Source: Planctomycetia bacterium (lineage in GTDB: Bacteria > Planctomycetota > MHYJ01 > WSZJ01). From it: a DNA stretch of 35,743 nt. Positions 7,778 through 16,319 of this stretch are shown here, piece after piece. The stretch is from contig JADLHC010000333.1 of NCBI GenBank assembly GCA_020849035.1, positions 1 through 35,743 on the forward strand. Direction: 5' to 3'. Below the pieces are notes generated by a model. It saw only the letters and a list, made by a program, of their open reading frames with translations, did not search any database and had not been told where the DNA came from. The translations under genes and the position numbers were made by a program. The first letter of the stretch is position 1. Each line of letters opens with the position of its first letter.

Positions 7778-10700
7778 ATGGAGGGAGCTGCGCGGCAACT
7801 GTCGAAGCGGGACCGGGCGCTTGCGGAGCTGGTTCGCGTGCGCGGCTGGGCCGACGACGCGTCGATCGACCGGGCAATCGCGGAGGCGTCGCGGTCGGCG
7901 GGCGAACCGGACCTGGGCAGCGTGCTGGTCGCTTCCGGCGCGATCAGCCCGGAGCAGCTGCAGGCGCTGGCGGACGCGATCGACGGGCGGTCGAGCCGGC
8001 CGAGGCCTCCCACGCGCGCGCCGTCGGGCTCGGCGGACCGGACGGTGGCCCGCAGCGACGCGGGGGCGACGGTCGTCCCTGCGTCCGGGGTCCGGAAGCC
8101 GCCGGACCTGATCGGCCCCTACCGGGTGCTGCGCGAGCTGGGGCGCGGCGGGATGGGCGTCGTCTACCGCGCGCTCGACCCGGAGCTCCGGCGCGAGGTC
8201 GCGCTCAAGGTCATGATCGCCGGCGCGCAGGCGCACGAGGCCGACGTTGAACGCTTCCGCCGCGAGGCCGCCGTCGTCGCGAAGATGGGGCGCCATCCTC
8301 ATCTCGTGCAGATCCACGACATCGGCCGCGACGGCGACCGCCTGTACTTCACGATGGACTTCGTCGAGGGCCGGTCGGCGAAGCAGCGCGTCGAGGAGGA
8401 GGGGCCGTTCCCGCCGCGCGACGCGGCGCGCATCGCCGCGGAGGTCGCCGGGGCGCTGGCCTTCGCGCACAAGGCGGGCGTCGTGCACCGCGACGTCAAG
8501 CCGCACAACATCCTGCTCGACCGCGAGGGCAAGGCGTTCCTCGGGGACTTCGGGCTCGCGAAGGACCTCTCGAACTCGATGGGGCTCACCGAGAGCGGTT
8601 CCGCGTTCGGTACGCCCGCCTACATGCCCCCCGAGCAGGCCGGCGGCCACGCCTCCCAGGCAACCGCGCTCTCCGACGTCTACTCCCTCGGCGCGACCCT
8701 CTTCGAAATGCTCACCGGCCGCGCGCCTTTCGTCGGCGAAACCGGCATGGAGATCGTCCGCCAGGTCCTCGAGGCCGACCCGCCCTCGCCCTCCACCCTC
8801 CGCGATGGCATCCACCGCGACCTCGAGGTCATCTGCCTCAAGGCGCTCCGCAAGGAGCCCGACCGCCGCTTCGCCTCCGCCGCCGACATGGAGGCCGACC
8901 TCAGGCGCTTCCTCACGGGCGAGCCCATCCATGCCCGGCCGCCGGGGTCGCTGGAGCGGATGGGGATCTGGCTGAAGCGTCACCGTGCGGTGGTCTCGGT
9001 GGCGGCGGCGGGGGCGCTGCTGGCGGCGGGCATTGCCGGCGTGGCGGCGTGGCGGATGGCGGAGCGGGAGAGGGAGGCGCGTGAGCAGCGGGAGGACCAG
9101 GAGCGGCGGGAGAAGGAGGCGACGCCGCTGCTGCTGGAGGGAAAGTCGCTGGTGGACCGCGCGGACGACGCGGGCAAGACGGGAGGCTGGAAGGACCGCG
9201 CGGAGTACGCGCATCGCGCCGTGGAGACGCTGGAGAAGGCGCGGGTGATCCTGCCGCGGAGCGCGGAGGTGCGATTCGAGCTGGGGCGGGCGCTGAGGAG
9301 GGCGGGAAGGGAGGAGGAGGCGTTGCGGGTGCTGGAAGCGTCGCTGGAGCTGAATCCGAAGGATCCGCGGGCGTGGTTCGAGCACGGCTCGATCTGCCAG
9401 GAGAGGCTGAGCCGGTCGCGCGGGACGCTGGTGCGGCTTGCGTTCGACGCGGCGAGCAACGAGGTCGGGTTCGCGGTGAGCGGCTTCAGCGGGAGCCTCG
9501 TGGGGTGGGTGGGGGGAACGGGCGCCCCTGCGGACGAGGAGGCCCTTCGCCGCACGGCGGCCGCCGACTTCCGCCGGGTCGTCGAGACCGGGGCGGTGCC
9601 GTTCTGCGCGGCCTACGGGGAGGCGATGCTCGCGTTCTACGACGGCAGGCACGAGGAAGCCCTGGCGAAGGTGGACGCGGCCCTGCGGATCAACCCGTAC
9701 TTCGTGGAGGCGATCGAGGCGCGCGCCGAGATCCTCGAGACCTGGAAGCAGGACGTGGCGGCTGCGCTCAAGGAGCGGAAGGCGCTCTGCGAGCAGCAGC
9801 CGTCGAACGCGCGCTACCTGATGGAGTACGCGGTGTCGCTGCGGGGCGCGGGACAGGGGGCGGAAGCGCTGGCACTGGCGCGGAAGGCCGCCGCGAAGGT
9901 GCAGGGGAACCCGCAACTCGCGGCTCGCGCAGCCCGCGTCGTGCTCCAGTGCGGCGATGCGAGTCTGGCGCTTCAGGTCGCGCGCGAGACGCTCGCGGAG
10001 GGCGGCGACGACGGGCGCGAGGCGGCGGGCCTGGTCGTGAGCGCGCTGATCGCGATGTCGAGGGAAGCGGAGGCGGCGGCGGAGCTGGAGAAGCTGGGGG
10101 ACAGGGTGGACCCGGACTGGGCGGCGGTCTATCGCGGCGAGATCGCGCGTGCGGCGGGGAACATACCCGCTGCGCTGGCGTCGTTCCGGCGCGTCCGTCC
10201 CGGGTCGGAGGCCGACGGCGCGAGCATCGCCCTGAGTGCCCACCTCGAGCACAACGCGGGCAACCTGGACCGCGCGGAGGTGCTGGCGAAGCGCGCCGCG
10301 GAGAGCGGCATTTCGCGCGCCTACCGGATGCTCCAGGGACTCGTGGCCCTGGAGCGCGGCGCGTTTTCCGAAGCGCTCGAGGACTTCGAAGCCGTGCGGC
10401 GCGACTTCCCGGCGCTCAACGCCAACCTCAGCAACCTCGCGGCCGCGAAGTTCCTCCTGCGGGACTACGCGGGAGCGATCGACGCACTCGAGGAAGGCGT
10501 CCTGGCGACGCCGCTCACGAAGGCGAGCCGCGAGCAGGCCCGGAAGTCCTTCGAGGCGTTGCGGAAGGAGCTCGACGGCGTGCGGGAGCCTGCGGACGCG
10601 GCCCGGGTGGTCGAGAAGATCTTCGGCGCCCTGACCCTGGCCACGATGCAGACTCAGCACAAGGCCACGCTGGCCGCGATGCGCGAGGGCATGCGGGGCC

Positions 10701-10984
10701 TGCTGCGCGTGCTGGAGCGCTTCTACTCGGACCTCTCCATGTGGCCCCAGGCGGCCGGGGCGGCGGAGCGCGCGCTGGCGATGACGCGCAACGGGGCCGT
10801 GCTGGTCCGGCTCGCGGAGGCGAAGGCGAGGGCGGGGGACGTCGAAGGCGCGTTCGCGGCCCTGCGGGGCGCGGCCGAGGCGGGGTTCGACGACGGCCGC
10901 CGGCTCGAAGCGGACCCGGCATTCGAGAGCCTGAAGTCGGCGCCGGAGTGGCGGGACCTTCGGGGGCGCTGCCGGACGGACTGA
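7778..10984 (+). CDS. transmembrane Ser/Thr protein kinase with TPR tail (second of tandem pair)
   Basis: 1068 residues from ATG 7778; the frame is open further upstream but that part overlaps the first kinase in another frame. The N-terminal domain begins SKRDRALAELVRVRGWADDASIDRA and is clearly homologous to the preceding protein. The linker is short and lacks the repeats. The kinase domain (about 110-390) has GRGGMGVVY, K144, HRDVKPHN with D239, DFG with D257 and MPPE. The TM helix is at about 404-426, followed by a highly charged segment (EREREAREQREDQERREKEA) and a long TPR region (FELGRALRRAGREEEALRVLEASLELNP and similar). The two genes look like a tandem duplication with diverged sensor regions. 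Its role is Ser/Thr signalling across the inner membrane, with unknown signal and targets. Confidence 0.93.
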   Translation: MEGAARQLSKRDRALAELVRVRGWADDASIDRAIAEASRSAGEPDLGSVLVASGAISPEQLQALADAIDGRSSRPRPPTRAPSGSADRTVARSDAGATVVPASGVRKPPDLIGPYRVLRELGRGGMGVVYRALDPELRREVALKVMIAGAQAHEADVERFRREAAVVAKMGRHPHLVQIHDIGRDGDRLYFTMDFVEGRSAKQRVEEEGPFPPRDAARIAAEVAGALAFAHKAGVVHRDVKPHNILLDREGKAFLGDFGLAKDLSNSMGLTESGSAFGTPAYMPPEQAGGHASQATALSDVYSLGATLFEMLTGRAPFVGETGMEIVRQVLEADPPSPSTLRDGIHRDLEVICLKALRKEPDRRFASAADMEADLRRFLTGEPIHARPPGSLERMGIWLKRHRAVVSVAAAGALLAAGIAGVAAWRMAEREREAREQREDQERREKEATPLLLEGKSLVDRADDAGKTGGWKDRAEYAHRAVETLEKARVILPRSAEVRFELGRALRRAGREEEALRVLEASLELNPKDPRAWFEHGSICQERLSRSRGTLVRLAFDAASNEVGFAVSGFSGSLVGWVGGTGAPADEEALRRTAAADFRRVVETGAVPFCAAYGEAMLAFYDGRHEEALAKVDAALRINPYFVEAIEARAEILETWKQDVAAALKERKALCEQQPSNARYLMEYAVSLRGAGQGAEALALARKAAAKVQGNPQLAARAARVVLQCGDASLALQVARETLAEGGDDGREAAGLVVSALIAMSREAEAAAELEKLGDRVDPDWAAVYRGEIARAAGNIPAALASFRRVRPGSEADGASIALSAHLEHNAGNLDRAEVLAKRAAESGISRAYRMLQGLVALERGAFSEALEDFEAVRRDFPALNANLSNLAAAKFLLRDYAGAIDALEEGVLATPLTKASREQARKSFEALRKELDGVREPADAARVVEKIFGALTLATMQTQHKATLAAMREGMRGLLRVLERFYSDLSMWPQAAGAAERALAMTRNGAVLVRLAEAKARAGDVEGAFAALRGAAEAGFDDGRRLEADPAFESLKSAPEWRDLRGRCRTD

Positions 10985-11039
10985 ACCGCGGCCCCCCGCC
11001 GGACGTCTGACGGATAACGTCACCTTCTCGAGGAATCGC

Positions 11040-13322
11040 ATGCGCACGTTCGCCCTCCTGCTCGTCCTCGCGGCCGCCGCGGCGGCGGAGGAAGCGAAGT
11101 ACGACGACGGCACGCCGGATGGGGCGCGGAGTTTCGGCGACGTCGGCTGCGGGATCTGGTTCGAGGACGCCGCGGACTTCAAGGCGGTGAAACTTCACGC
11201 CTCGAGAGGCGCCTGCCGGTCGTTCGATCTCGCCGCCTTCGACCGCGACGGCACCGAGCTGGCCCGCGCTGCCTTCGAGGGGAAGGTCCTTCCCGAGAAG
11301 GCCGGGTGGGTCGAGCTGGCGTTCACGGCGCAGCCCGAGGCGGGCGTGCTGGTCGTCGTCACCTTCAACGAGGGCGAGGCCGGCTCGATCTCGTTCGACA
11401 AGTCCGGCGACCACCATTCGACGTACTTCTACGGCGGCACCCACCATCCCTTCGAGGGCGCGAACTGGATGATCCGCCTCACCGACGCGCCCCGCGGCCC
11501 CGCCGCGCCCATGAGCTTTCGCGCCCCGCCGATCGCGCCCGGGCGCATTTCGCGCACCGACGGCGGGGAGGAGTTCGGCCTCCGGAAAAGCGACGCGGGA
11601 CACGCCGTCCGGTTCGACCGCCCCGAGGGGACCGTCCTCGCGGGCGTCGAAGTCTACGCCGCCCGGACAGGCCGTCTCTCCCGCCCGTTCGAGGTCGCGG
11701 TCTGCGACGAGGACCTCCGGCCCCTGGCGACCCTCTCCCTCCCGTGCGGCTGGATCGGGGACGAGGAGAAGTGGTGGTCGATCCCATTCCCCGGGTCGCT
11801 CGCGGTTCCGGCGCGGTTCTGGCTCGTGTTCAACTTCCGCACTTCGCCGGCCGACTTCGTCTCCGTCGGCACCTGCCGCAACGCCGTCGCCGCGAGCGCG
11901 GAGGCCCTTCCCGGAAGCGTCTTCCGGAAATCCCCGCCGGCGGAGGCGTGGATGATGCGGGCGCATTTCGCGCAGGGGGCGGCAGGCGATCCCCCGGGAG
12001 GCGGCCGCGGGACGGAGGAGGACGGCGCGATCGTCGGGGAGGTCGCGAAGAAGTTCTTCAAGGCGTGGGAGAGGACGGACCGGCAGCGGCTGGCGGGCGT
12101 GCTGGCGGCGGATGCGCCCGGGTTCGACTGGCTGCGCTCGGACGAGGCGGGGCCGTTCCTCGACGGGCGGCCGCACCGGCGATTCACGCGCGAGGTGGCG
12201 CGGGACGTGGGCGCGGACCGGGCGACGCTGGTGTTCGCCGCCATCCGCGGGCCGCTCCTCTGGGATCCCCCGGAGGAGTACCGCAAGGCGATGCCCCCCA
12301 ACGCCCAGCTGCTTCCCGGCCCCGCCGTGTTCCAGGTGGACGGCCCGGGGAGACACACCGGGGCCGAGATCGTGTCTCTTCAGCTCGTGAAGACGGCGGA
12401 CGGCTGGAAGCTGCGCGCCTGGGACGAGGTGGACCTGAGGGACGCGGCCTGGGGCCAGGGTCTGCTGCGTGCGGCGCCGCCGGTCGAGGAGGTGGTGGCG
12501 GGGCTGCTCAAGGCGAGGACGGAGGCGATCGGCGCGATCGAAGCGGAGGCGCTGGCGGCGGAGGCGCCGCGGGCGCGGGCCCGGCTGGTGGCGGAGGCGG
12601 CCCGGGCGCGCGCGGAAGACGGCGACTTCGCCGCCTGGGAGCGCCTCGCAAGGGAGCTGGAGGAAGACGACCGGGCGATGCTCCGGCAGACCCTGTTCGT
12701 CGAAGGGCGCCGCTGTGTCGCGGCGGGAGGGGACGAGAAGCGGCTGAAGGAGGCGGCGGAGCTGGGAGACGTGCTGGTTGACGCGATGGAGAGGAGGTTC
12801 GGGCTGGCGCCGCCGGGGCCCGGGAAGCTGAGGATCCTGCGGATGCCGCACGACGAGACGGGGTTCGTGTTCCACCCGGGTTCCTGGTCGTATCCCGAGA
12901 TCGTGTGGTTTTTCGCGGAGCAGGACGAGCGGAAGGCGCCGGACCCCGAGGGACTGGCGCTGGCCCTGGCGGACGCGTGCGCCCAGTGGTACGACGATGC
13001 GGGCCAGTGGCGGCGGTGGCTGGCCGCCGGGGCGATGGCGGAGGCGTCTCTCCAGACGAAGCAGACGCCCGCGGCGCTCGAGGCGGAGGTGAAGGCGATC
13101 GAGCCGGCGCGGGCCGTCGTGGGCGGGCTGCTCCGGATCGCCGTGGAGGTGTCGCGGCGGTACGGCCATGCGGCCCTCGGCCGGGCGATCGTGGCCGCCC
13201 GGCGGGACGGCGCGCGGCTCGAGGGACGCTCCGGGCGCGGAATCTGCCTCGACGAAGCGATGCGGGCCCTGGAGCGCGACACCGGGAAGGCCGAGGAAGT
13301 CCGCGAGCTGTTCGGGCGGTAG
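11040..13322 (+). CDS. secreted protein of unknown function with duplicated beta-sandwich-like domain
   Basis: 760 residues with an N-terminal signal peptide (MRTFALLLVLAAAAAAEEA). Two similar domains follow, about 20-155 and 175-313. They share alternating hydrophobic patterns: FDLAAFDRDGTELA versus FEVAVCDEDLRPLA, GVLVVVTFN versus RFWLVFNF, and ANWMIRL versus AWMMRAHF. The YDDGTPDGARSFG opening is a motif I associate with large secreted planctomycete proteins. A third part (about 335-480, VAKKFFKAWERTDRQRLAGVL ... LQLVKTADGWKLRAWDEVDL) looks like an NTF2/SnoaL-type fold. The rest is Ala/Glu/Arg-rich and helical, with no HExxH or other catalytic motif. It is likely periplasmic or secreted. 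It lies 55 bases after the kinase pair in the same direction, with GAGGAA just upstream of ATG and GATAAC at 11013-11018. The functional link to the kinases is unproven. Confidence 0.7.
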   Translation: MRTFALLLVLAAAAAAEEAKYDDGTPDGARSFGDVGCGIWFEDAADFKAVKLHASRGACRSFDLAAFDRDGTELARAAFEGKVLPEKAGWVELAFTAQPEAGVLVVVTFNEGEAGSISFDKSGDHHSTYFYGGTHHPFEGANWMIRLTDAPRGPAAPMSFRAPPIAPGRISRTDGGEEFGLRKSDAGHAVRFDRPEGTVLAGVEVYAARTGRLSRPFEVAVCDEDLRPLATLSLPCGWIGDEEKWWSIPFPGSLAVPARFWLVFNFRTSPADFVSVGTCRNAVAASAEALPGSVFRKSPPAEAWMMRAHFAQGAAGDPPGGGRGTEEDGAIVGEVAKKFFKAWERTDRQRLAGVLAADAPGFDWLRSDEAGPFLDGRPHRRFTREVARDVGADRATLVFAAIRGPLLWDPPEEYRKAMPPNAQLLPGPAVFQVDGPGRHTGAEIVSLQLVKTADGWKLRAWDEVDLRDAAWGQGLLRAAPPVEEVVAGLLKARTEAIGAIEAEALAAEAPRARARLVAEAARARAEDGDFAAWERLARELEEDDRAMLRQTLFVEGRRCVAAGGDEKRLKEAAELGDVLVDAMERRFGLAPPGPGKLRILRMPHDETGFVFHPGSWSYPEIVWFFAEQDERKAPDPEGLALALADACAQWYDDAGQWRRWLAAGAMAEASLQTKQTPAALEAEVKAIEPARAVVGGLLRIAVEVSRRYGHAALGRAIVAARRDGARLEGRSGRGICLDEAMRALERDTGKAEEVRELFGR

Positions 13323-13325
13323 CCC

Positions 13326-14072
13326 CTATCCGCAGGCCGTGCAGCCGGCGCGCCGAGTCCACGGCACGTCCCGCGACGTGCCTTTCAGGAAATCCAGGAC
13401 TCGCATCCGTCCGGCGAGGGGCTCCCCCCTGCCGAGGAGCAGCTTGCAGGCTTCGACGGCCATGAGCGTCCCCACCGCGCCGGCCGCGGGCCCCAGCACT
13501 CCCGCCGCTTCGCACGACTCCGCTGCCGCCGGCGGTTCCTCGAAAACGCAGCGGTAACAGGCGGTCTTCCGCGGCAGCACCGCCATCATCTGCCCCGACC
13601 AGCGGACCACGCCGCCGATCACCAGCGGCACGTGTTCGGCGACGCACGCGTCGTTCACCGCGAATTTCGTCGCGGGATCGTCCGTCCCCTCCACCACGAG
13701 CGAGCGGCCGCGCACCGCTTCCCGCGCCCCCTCCGCCGTCACGCACATGGCGAGCGGGCGGACCAGGGCCTCCGGATTCGCGAGACGCAGCGCCTCCGCC
13801 GCCGCTTCCGCCTTCGGCCGGCCGATGTCCTGGTCGCGGAACAGGATCTGCCGCTGCAGGTTCTCCAGCGCGACCGCGTCGTGGTCCGCCACCGTGATCC
13901 GCCCCACGCCCGCCGCAGCCAGGTAGAGCGCCGCGGGACAGCCCAGCCCCCCCGCGCCGACCACCAGCACGTCGGCCTCCATCAGGCGCCGCTGCCCGGT
14001 CCCGCCCACCTCGCGCAGCACGAGATGCCGCGCGTACCGGTGAATCTGCCCTTCGCTGAACGTCCCCGCCAT
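13326..14072 (-). CDS. ThiF/MoeB/HesA family E1-like adenylyltransferase
   Basis: 248 residues, the usual length for MoeB/ThiF. It begins with the family's N-terminal helix (QIHRYARHLVLREVGGTGQRRL), then the nucleotide-binding loop GAGGLG (39-44), a VADHD segment, NLQRQ with the conserved Arg, GRPK, and a TDD near 130. Two CxxC pairs (CYRC and the C-terminal C244-T-A-C247) make the structural zinc site. These enzymes adenylate the C-terminal Gly-Gly of a ubiquitin-like sulfur carrier (ThiS or MoaD) for thiamine or molybdopterin synthesis. Some related proteins have other partners. No sulfur-carrier gene is visible here, so I give no symbol. It is the third gene of a minus-strand group after the LptF- and LptG-like permeases, 27 bases downstream of LptG, and stops four bases from the convergent gene at 13322. 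Confidence 0.88.
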   Translation of the reverse strand: MAGTFSEGQIHRYARHLVLREVGGTGQRRLMEADVLVVGAGGLGCPAALYLAAAGVGRITVADHDAVALENLQRQILFRDQDIGRPKAEAAAEALRLANPEALVRPLAMCVTAEGAREAVRGRSLVVEGTDDPATKFAVNDACVAEHVPLVIGGVVRWSGQMMAVLPRKTACYRCVFEEPPAAAESCEAAGVLGPAAGAVGTLMAVEACKLLLGRGEPLAGRMRVLDFLKGTSRDVPWTRRAGCTACG

Positions 14073-14099
14073 CCCCGCCTTCCTCGAACGCGCCCCGGA

Positions 14100-15173
14100 T
14101 CAGGTCTTCATCGAGTCCACCATCGCCGTCCCGGCCGCCCCGAACAGGATGATCGGGAACCACGCCGCCGTCACCGGGTCCAGCCTCCCCGAATTCCCCG
14201 CATCCAGGAACGCAAGGACCACCCCGAAGAACACGATCCCGATCCCCAGCGTGATCCCCACCCCCACGAACACGTTCCGCACGCCGCTGCGGACCAGAAG
14301 CGGCACCCCGATCAGCAGCAGCACCAGGTTCGACAGCGGCATCGTCCATTTCGCGTGCCACTGCACGCGCCAGAACGGCTGGAAGGGGAAGTCCTCGATG
14401 TTCCTCTCAAGCTGCGACAGAGTGGCCATCCGGAAGACCTCGTGCGATTCCTCGATGCTCTGCGGACGCAGGTCGCTGGGGACCAGCAGCCCTTCCGGCG
14501 GAAGCGGCGTGCGGCTCGTCCGCCGCTGCGTTTCCGGGTCGTACTCCGTGAACACTCCCTGGGTCAGGAGCCACCCGTCCTGACTCCGCTTCCACGCCGC
14601 CTTTTCCGCCCGGATGTCTGCGATCCGGTGGAAGTCGGGGCTGAGCCGCACGACCAGCACCTTTTCCATCTCGTTGGTGGCCGCCCGGAACTTCTCGGCG
14701 AGCCAGTCCTGGTGCTGCCCGTCGCTCAGCACCACCTGGTCCGAGTCCTTCCTGCCCCGGATCGCGCTGTCGGTCTCGCGGAACGCGGGGGCGAGCGAGG
14801 GCGCGATCTTCTCGTCGATCGCCAGCATCGCCCCCGAGACCAGCGCCGATGCCGCGAAGGCCGGGAGCAGGAACCTCCGCGCGCTCCGGCCGCTCACGAG
14901 GACGGGGACGATCTCGTTCGTGCGGGCGAAGCGAGTGAGGGTCAGCATCATGGCGCAGAGCGAGACCATCGGGGCGACCCAGACGAAGAACAGGGGAGTC
15001 CGGACGCCGTAGTACTTCAGGACGAGCCCGAGACGGTTGACGTCCTTCGCCTCGAAGAAGTCGTCGAGGTGCGCGAGGAAGTCGGAGAGCAGGAACAGGC
15101 CGACGAGGGCCGCCGCGGACGCCAGGAAGGCGCCGGCCCACGCGCGGAGGACGTAGCGGTCGAGGATCCTCAC
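14100..15173 (-). CDS. lptG: LptG-like permease (YjgP/YjgQ family)
   Basis: 357 residues starting at GTG 15173, which overlaps the previous gene's TGA by four bases (GTGA). The fold order is that of LptF/LptG: N-terminal MRILDRYVLRAWAGAFLAS, two further TM helices (the second with WVAPMVSLCAMMLTLTRFARTNEI), a periplasmic beta-jellyroll domain (about 130-260) and three C-terminal TM helices. In known systems LptF and LptG form the membrane part of the LptB2FG ABC transporter that extracts lipopolysaccharide from the inner membrane. The conserved segment after TM3 (FARTNEIVPVLVSG) is the coupling region to LptB. LptB is not in the window, but LptE is at 29113. LptF and LptG cannot be told apart with certainty by sequence alone. 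I assign the symbol from gene order. Confidence 0.82.
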   Translation of the reverse strand: MRILDRYVLRAWAGAFLASAAALVGLFLLSDFLAHLDDFFEAKDVNRLGLVLKYYGVRTPLFFVWVAPMVSLCAMMLTLTRFARTNEIVPVLVSGRSARRFLLPAFAASALVSGAMLAIDEKIAPSLAPAFRETDSAIRGRKDSDQVVLSDGQHQDWLAEKFRAATNEMEKVLVVRLSPDFHRIADIRAEKAAWKRSQDGWLLTQGVFTEYDPETQRRTSRTPLPPEGLLVPSDLRPQSIEESHEVFRMATLSQLERNIEDFPFQPFWRVQWHAKWTMPLSNLVLLLIGVPLLVRSGVRNVFVGVGITLGIGIVFFGVVLAFLDAGNSGRLDPVTAAWFPIILFGAAGTAMVDSMKT

Positions 15174-16249
15174 AGTCTCACGAACCTCTTCAGGGTCACG
15201 GCGCCCGCCGCGAGGAGGACGAAGTCGGCGGCCCAGGCGCCGAGCCAGGGCGGGACGACGTCCTGCTCCGCGAGGCGCTGGCCGCCGATGGCGAGCGGGA
15301 AGTAGGCTCCCATGACGGGGAGGATGACGGCGGCGAGGGCGGCGACGCGGCCGCCGCGCCGCAGCAGCATCGCGAGCGGTCCCGCGGCGACGGCGAAGAA
15401 CAGCGGCGCTCCCGCCCAGGACATCCGGCGATGGAATTCGGTGAGGAGCATCTCCTTCGAGTACCGGGTCTTCTTGTCCGCGTGGATCGCCGCCCAGAGC
15501 TCGCCCGGCAGGAGGTCGGGCAGGCGCTTGTTCTTCACGAACCGGTCCGACACGTCGATGTCCCGCGTCAGCTGCTCGAACATGAGGTCGCTCTGCACGT
15601 CGCGCCCGCCCGACGTCGAGTGGAACGTCACGATCGCGTCCCGAAGGTCCAGAAGGAGCTTCGCGTTGTCCTCGTCCAGCACGAGCCGGGCCTCGCGCGC
15701 CCGGATGCTCTCCCGGTTACCTTTCGCGTCGACGAGGAAGATGTCCGCTTCGACCATGGCGCCGTCGCGGAAGTCCTTGAACCGGATGAAGTGCTTCCCC
15801 AGGCGGAGCTGGCGGAGCGAGGCGCCGGAGGAGGTGGTCAGTCCCTCGAGGGCGCGTCCGAGGAGGTTGCGGCGGGAGTAGGTGGCGTTGGGGACGCCGA
15901 CCATGATGAGCCAGCCGCAGGCGAAGGAGAGGAGGAGGCCGATGGCGACGCCGGGGACGAGGAGGCGGCCTAGGTGGATGCCGTTGGCGCGCATGGCGTT
16001 GAGCTCGTTGTCGCCCGCGAGGCGGCCGATGGTGAAAGTGACGGCGAGGAGGAGCGAGGCGGGGATGGTGAGGAGGAGGACCTCGGGGACGAGCGACGGG
16101 AAGATCTGGAGCAGGAGGGCGAGGGAGACGCCCTGGACCTGGTGGAGCTGGGCGAGGGTGACGGCGATGAAGATGACGGAGGAGAGCCCGCCGAACGCCA
16201 GCGCGAACGTGCGGAGGGTTTCCCCGAAGACGTAGCGGGTGAGGATCAT
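15170..16249 (-). CDS. lptF: LptF-like permease (YjgP/YjgQ family)
   Basis: 359 residues from ATG 16249 (MILTRYVFGETLRTFALAFGG), chosen because this is where the family's N-terminus begins. Upstream in-frame ATGs at 16291 and 16360 would run into the divergent methyltransferase gene. It has three N-terminal TM helices, a coupling segment (TFTIGRLAGDNELNAMRANGI) characteristic of LptF/G, a periplasmic jellyroll domain (about 115-255, with FIRFKDFRDGAMVEADIFLVD) and three C-terminal TM helices. It is the partner of the next gene in lipopolysaccharide export. Transcription probably starts in the 70-base divergent region shared with the gene at 16320. On the minus strand a TACCCT box lies 12 bases before the ATG. 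Confidence 0.85.
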   Translation of the reverse strand: MILTRYVFGETLRTFALAFGGLSSVIFIAVTLAQLHQVQGVSLALLLQIFPSLVPEVLLLTIPASLLLAVTFTIGRLAGDNELNAMRANGIHLGRLLVPGVAIGLLLSFACGWLIMVGVPNATYSRRNLLGRALEGLTTSSGASLRQLRLGKHFIRFKDFRDGAMVEADIFLVDAKGNRESIRAREARLVLDEDNAKLLLDLRDAIVTFHSTSGGRDVQSDLMFEQLTRDIDVSDRFVKNKRLPDLLPGELWAAIHADKKTRYSKEMLLTEFHRRMSWAGAPLFFAVAAGPLAMLLRRGGRVAALAAVILPVMGAYFPLAIGGQRLAEQDVVPPWLGAWAADFVLLAAGAVTLKRFVRL

Positions 16250-16261
16250 GGGCCGGCTGGA

Positions 16262-16267
16262 AGGGTA
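16262..16267 (-). promoter_or_regulatory. -10-like box TACCCT of the lptFG operon
   Basis: On the minus strand TACCCT lies 12 bases upstream of ATG 16249 within the 70-base divergent intergenic region. No convincing -35 match is seen, so this is a weak call based on position. Confidence 0.25.
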
Positions 16268-16307
16268 CCCGAGGACGGTGTTGCTCGCCATGCCGCGGGC
16301 GGGGCCC

Positions 16308-16313
16308 GATAAT
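16308..16313 (+). promoter_or_regulatory. -10-like hexamer GATAAT, leaderless start
   Basis: GATAAT ends six bases before ATG 16320, with CCCGCG between and no ribosome binding site. A TTGCTC at 16281-16286 is 21 bases away, too far for a standard -35. It belongs to the group of start-proximal -10-like boxes. Confidence 0.4.
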
Positions 16314-16319
16314 CCCGCG

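Noticed and set aside
5976-7877. Long minus-strand open frame opposite the first kinase
   Set aside because: Its translation is low-complexity (Arg/Gly/Ala/Leu/Val-rich) with no family motif, and it lies antisense to a gene with complete kinase motifs. Such shadows are common at this GC content.
7529-11182. 1217-codon minus-strand open frame opposite the second kinase
   Set aside because: Arg/Leu/Pro-rich without recognisable domains, antisense to a well-supported kinase gene.
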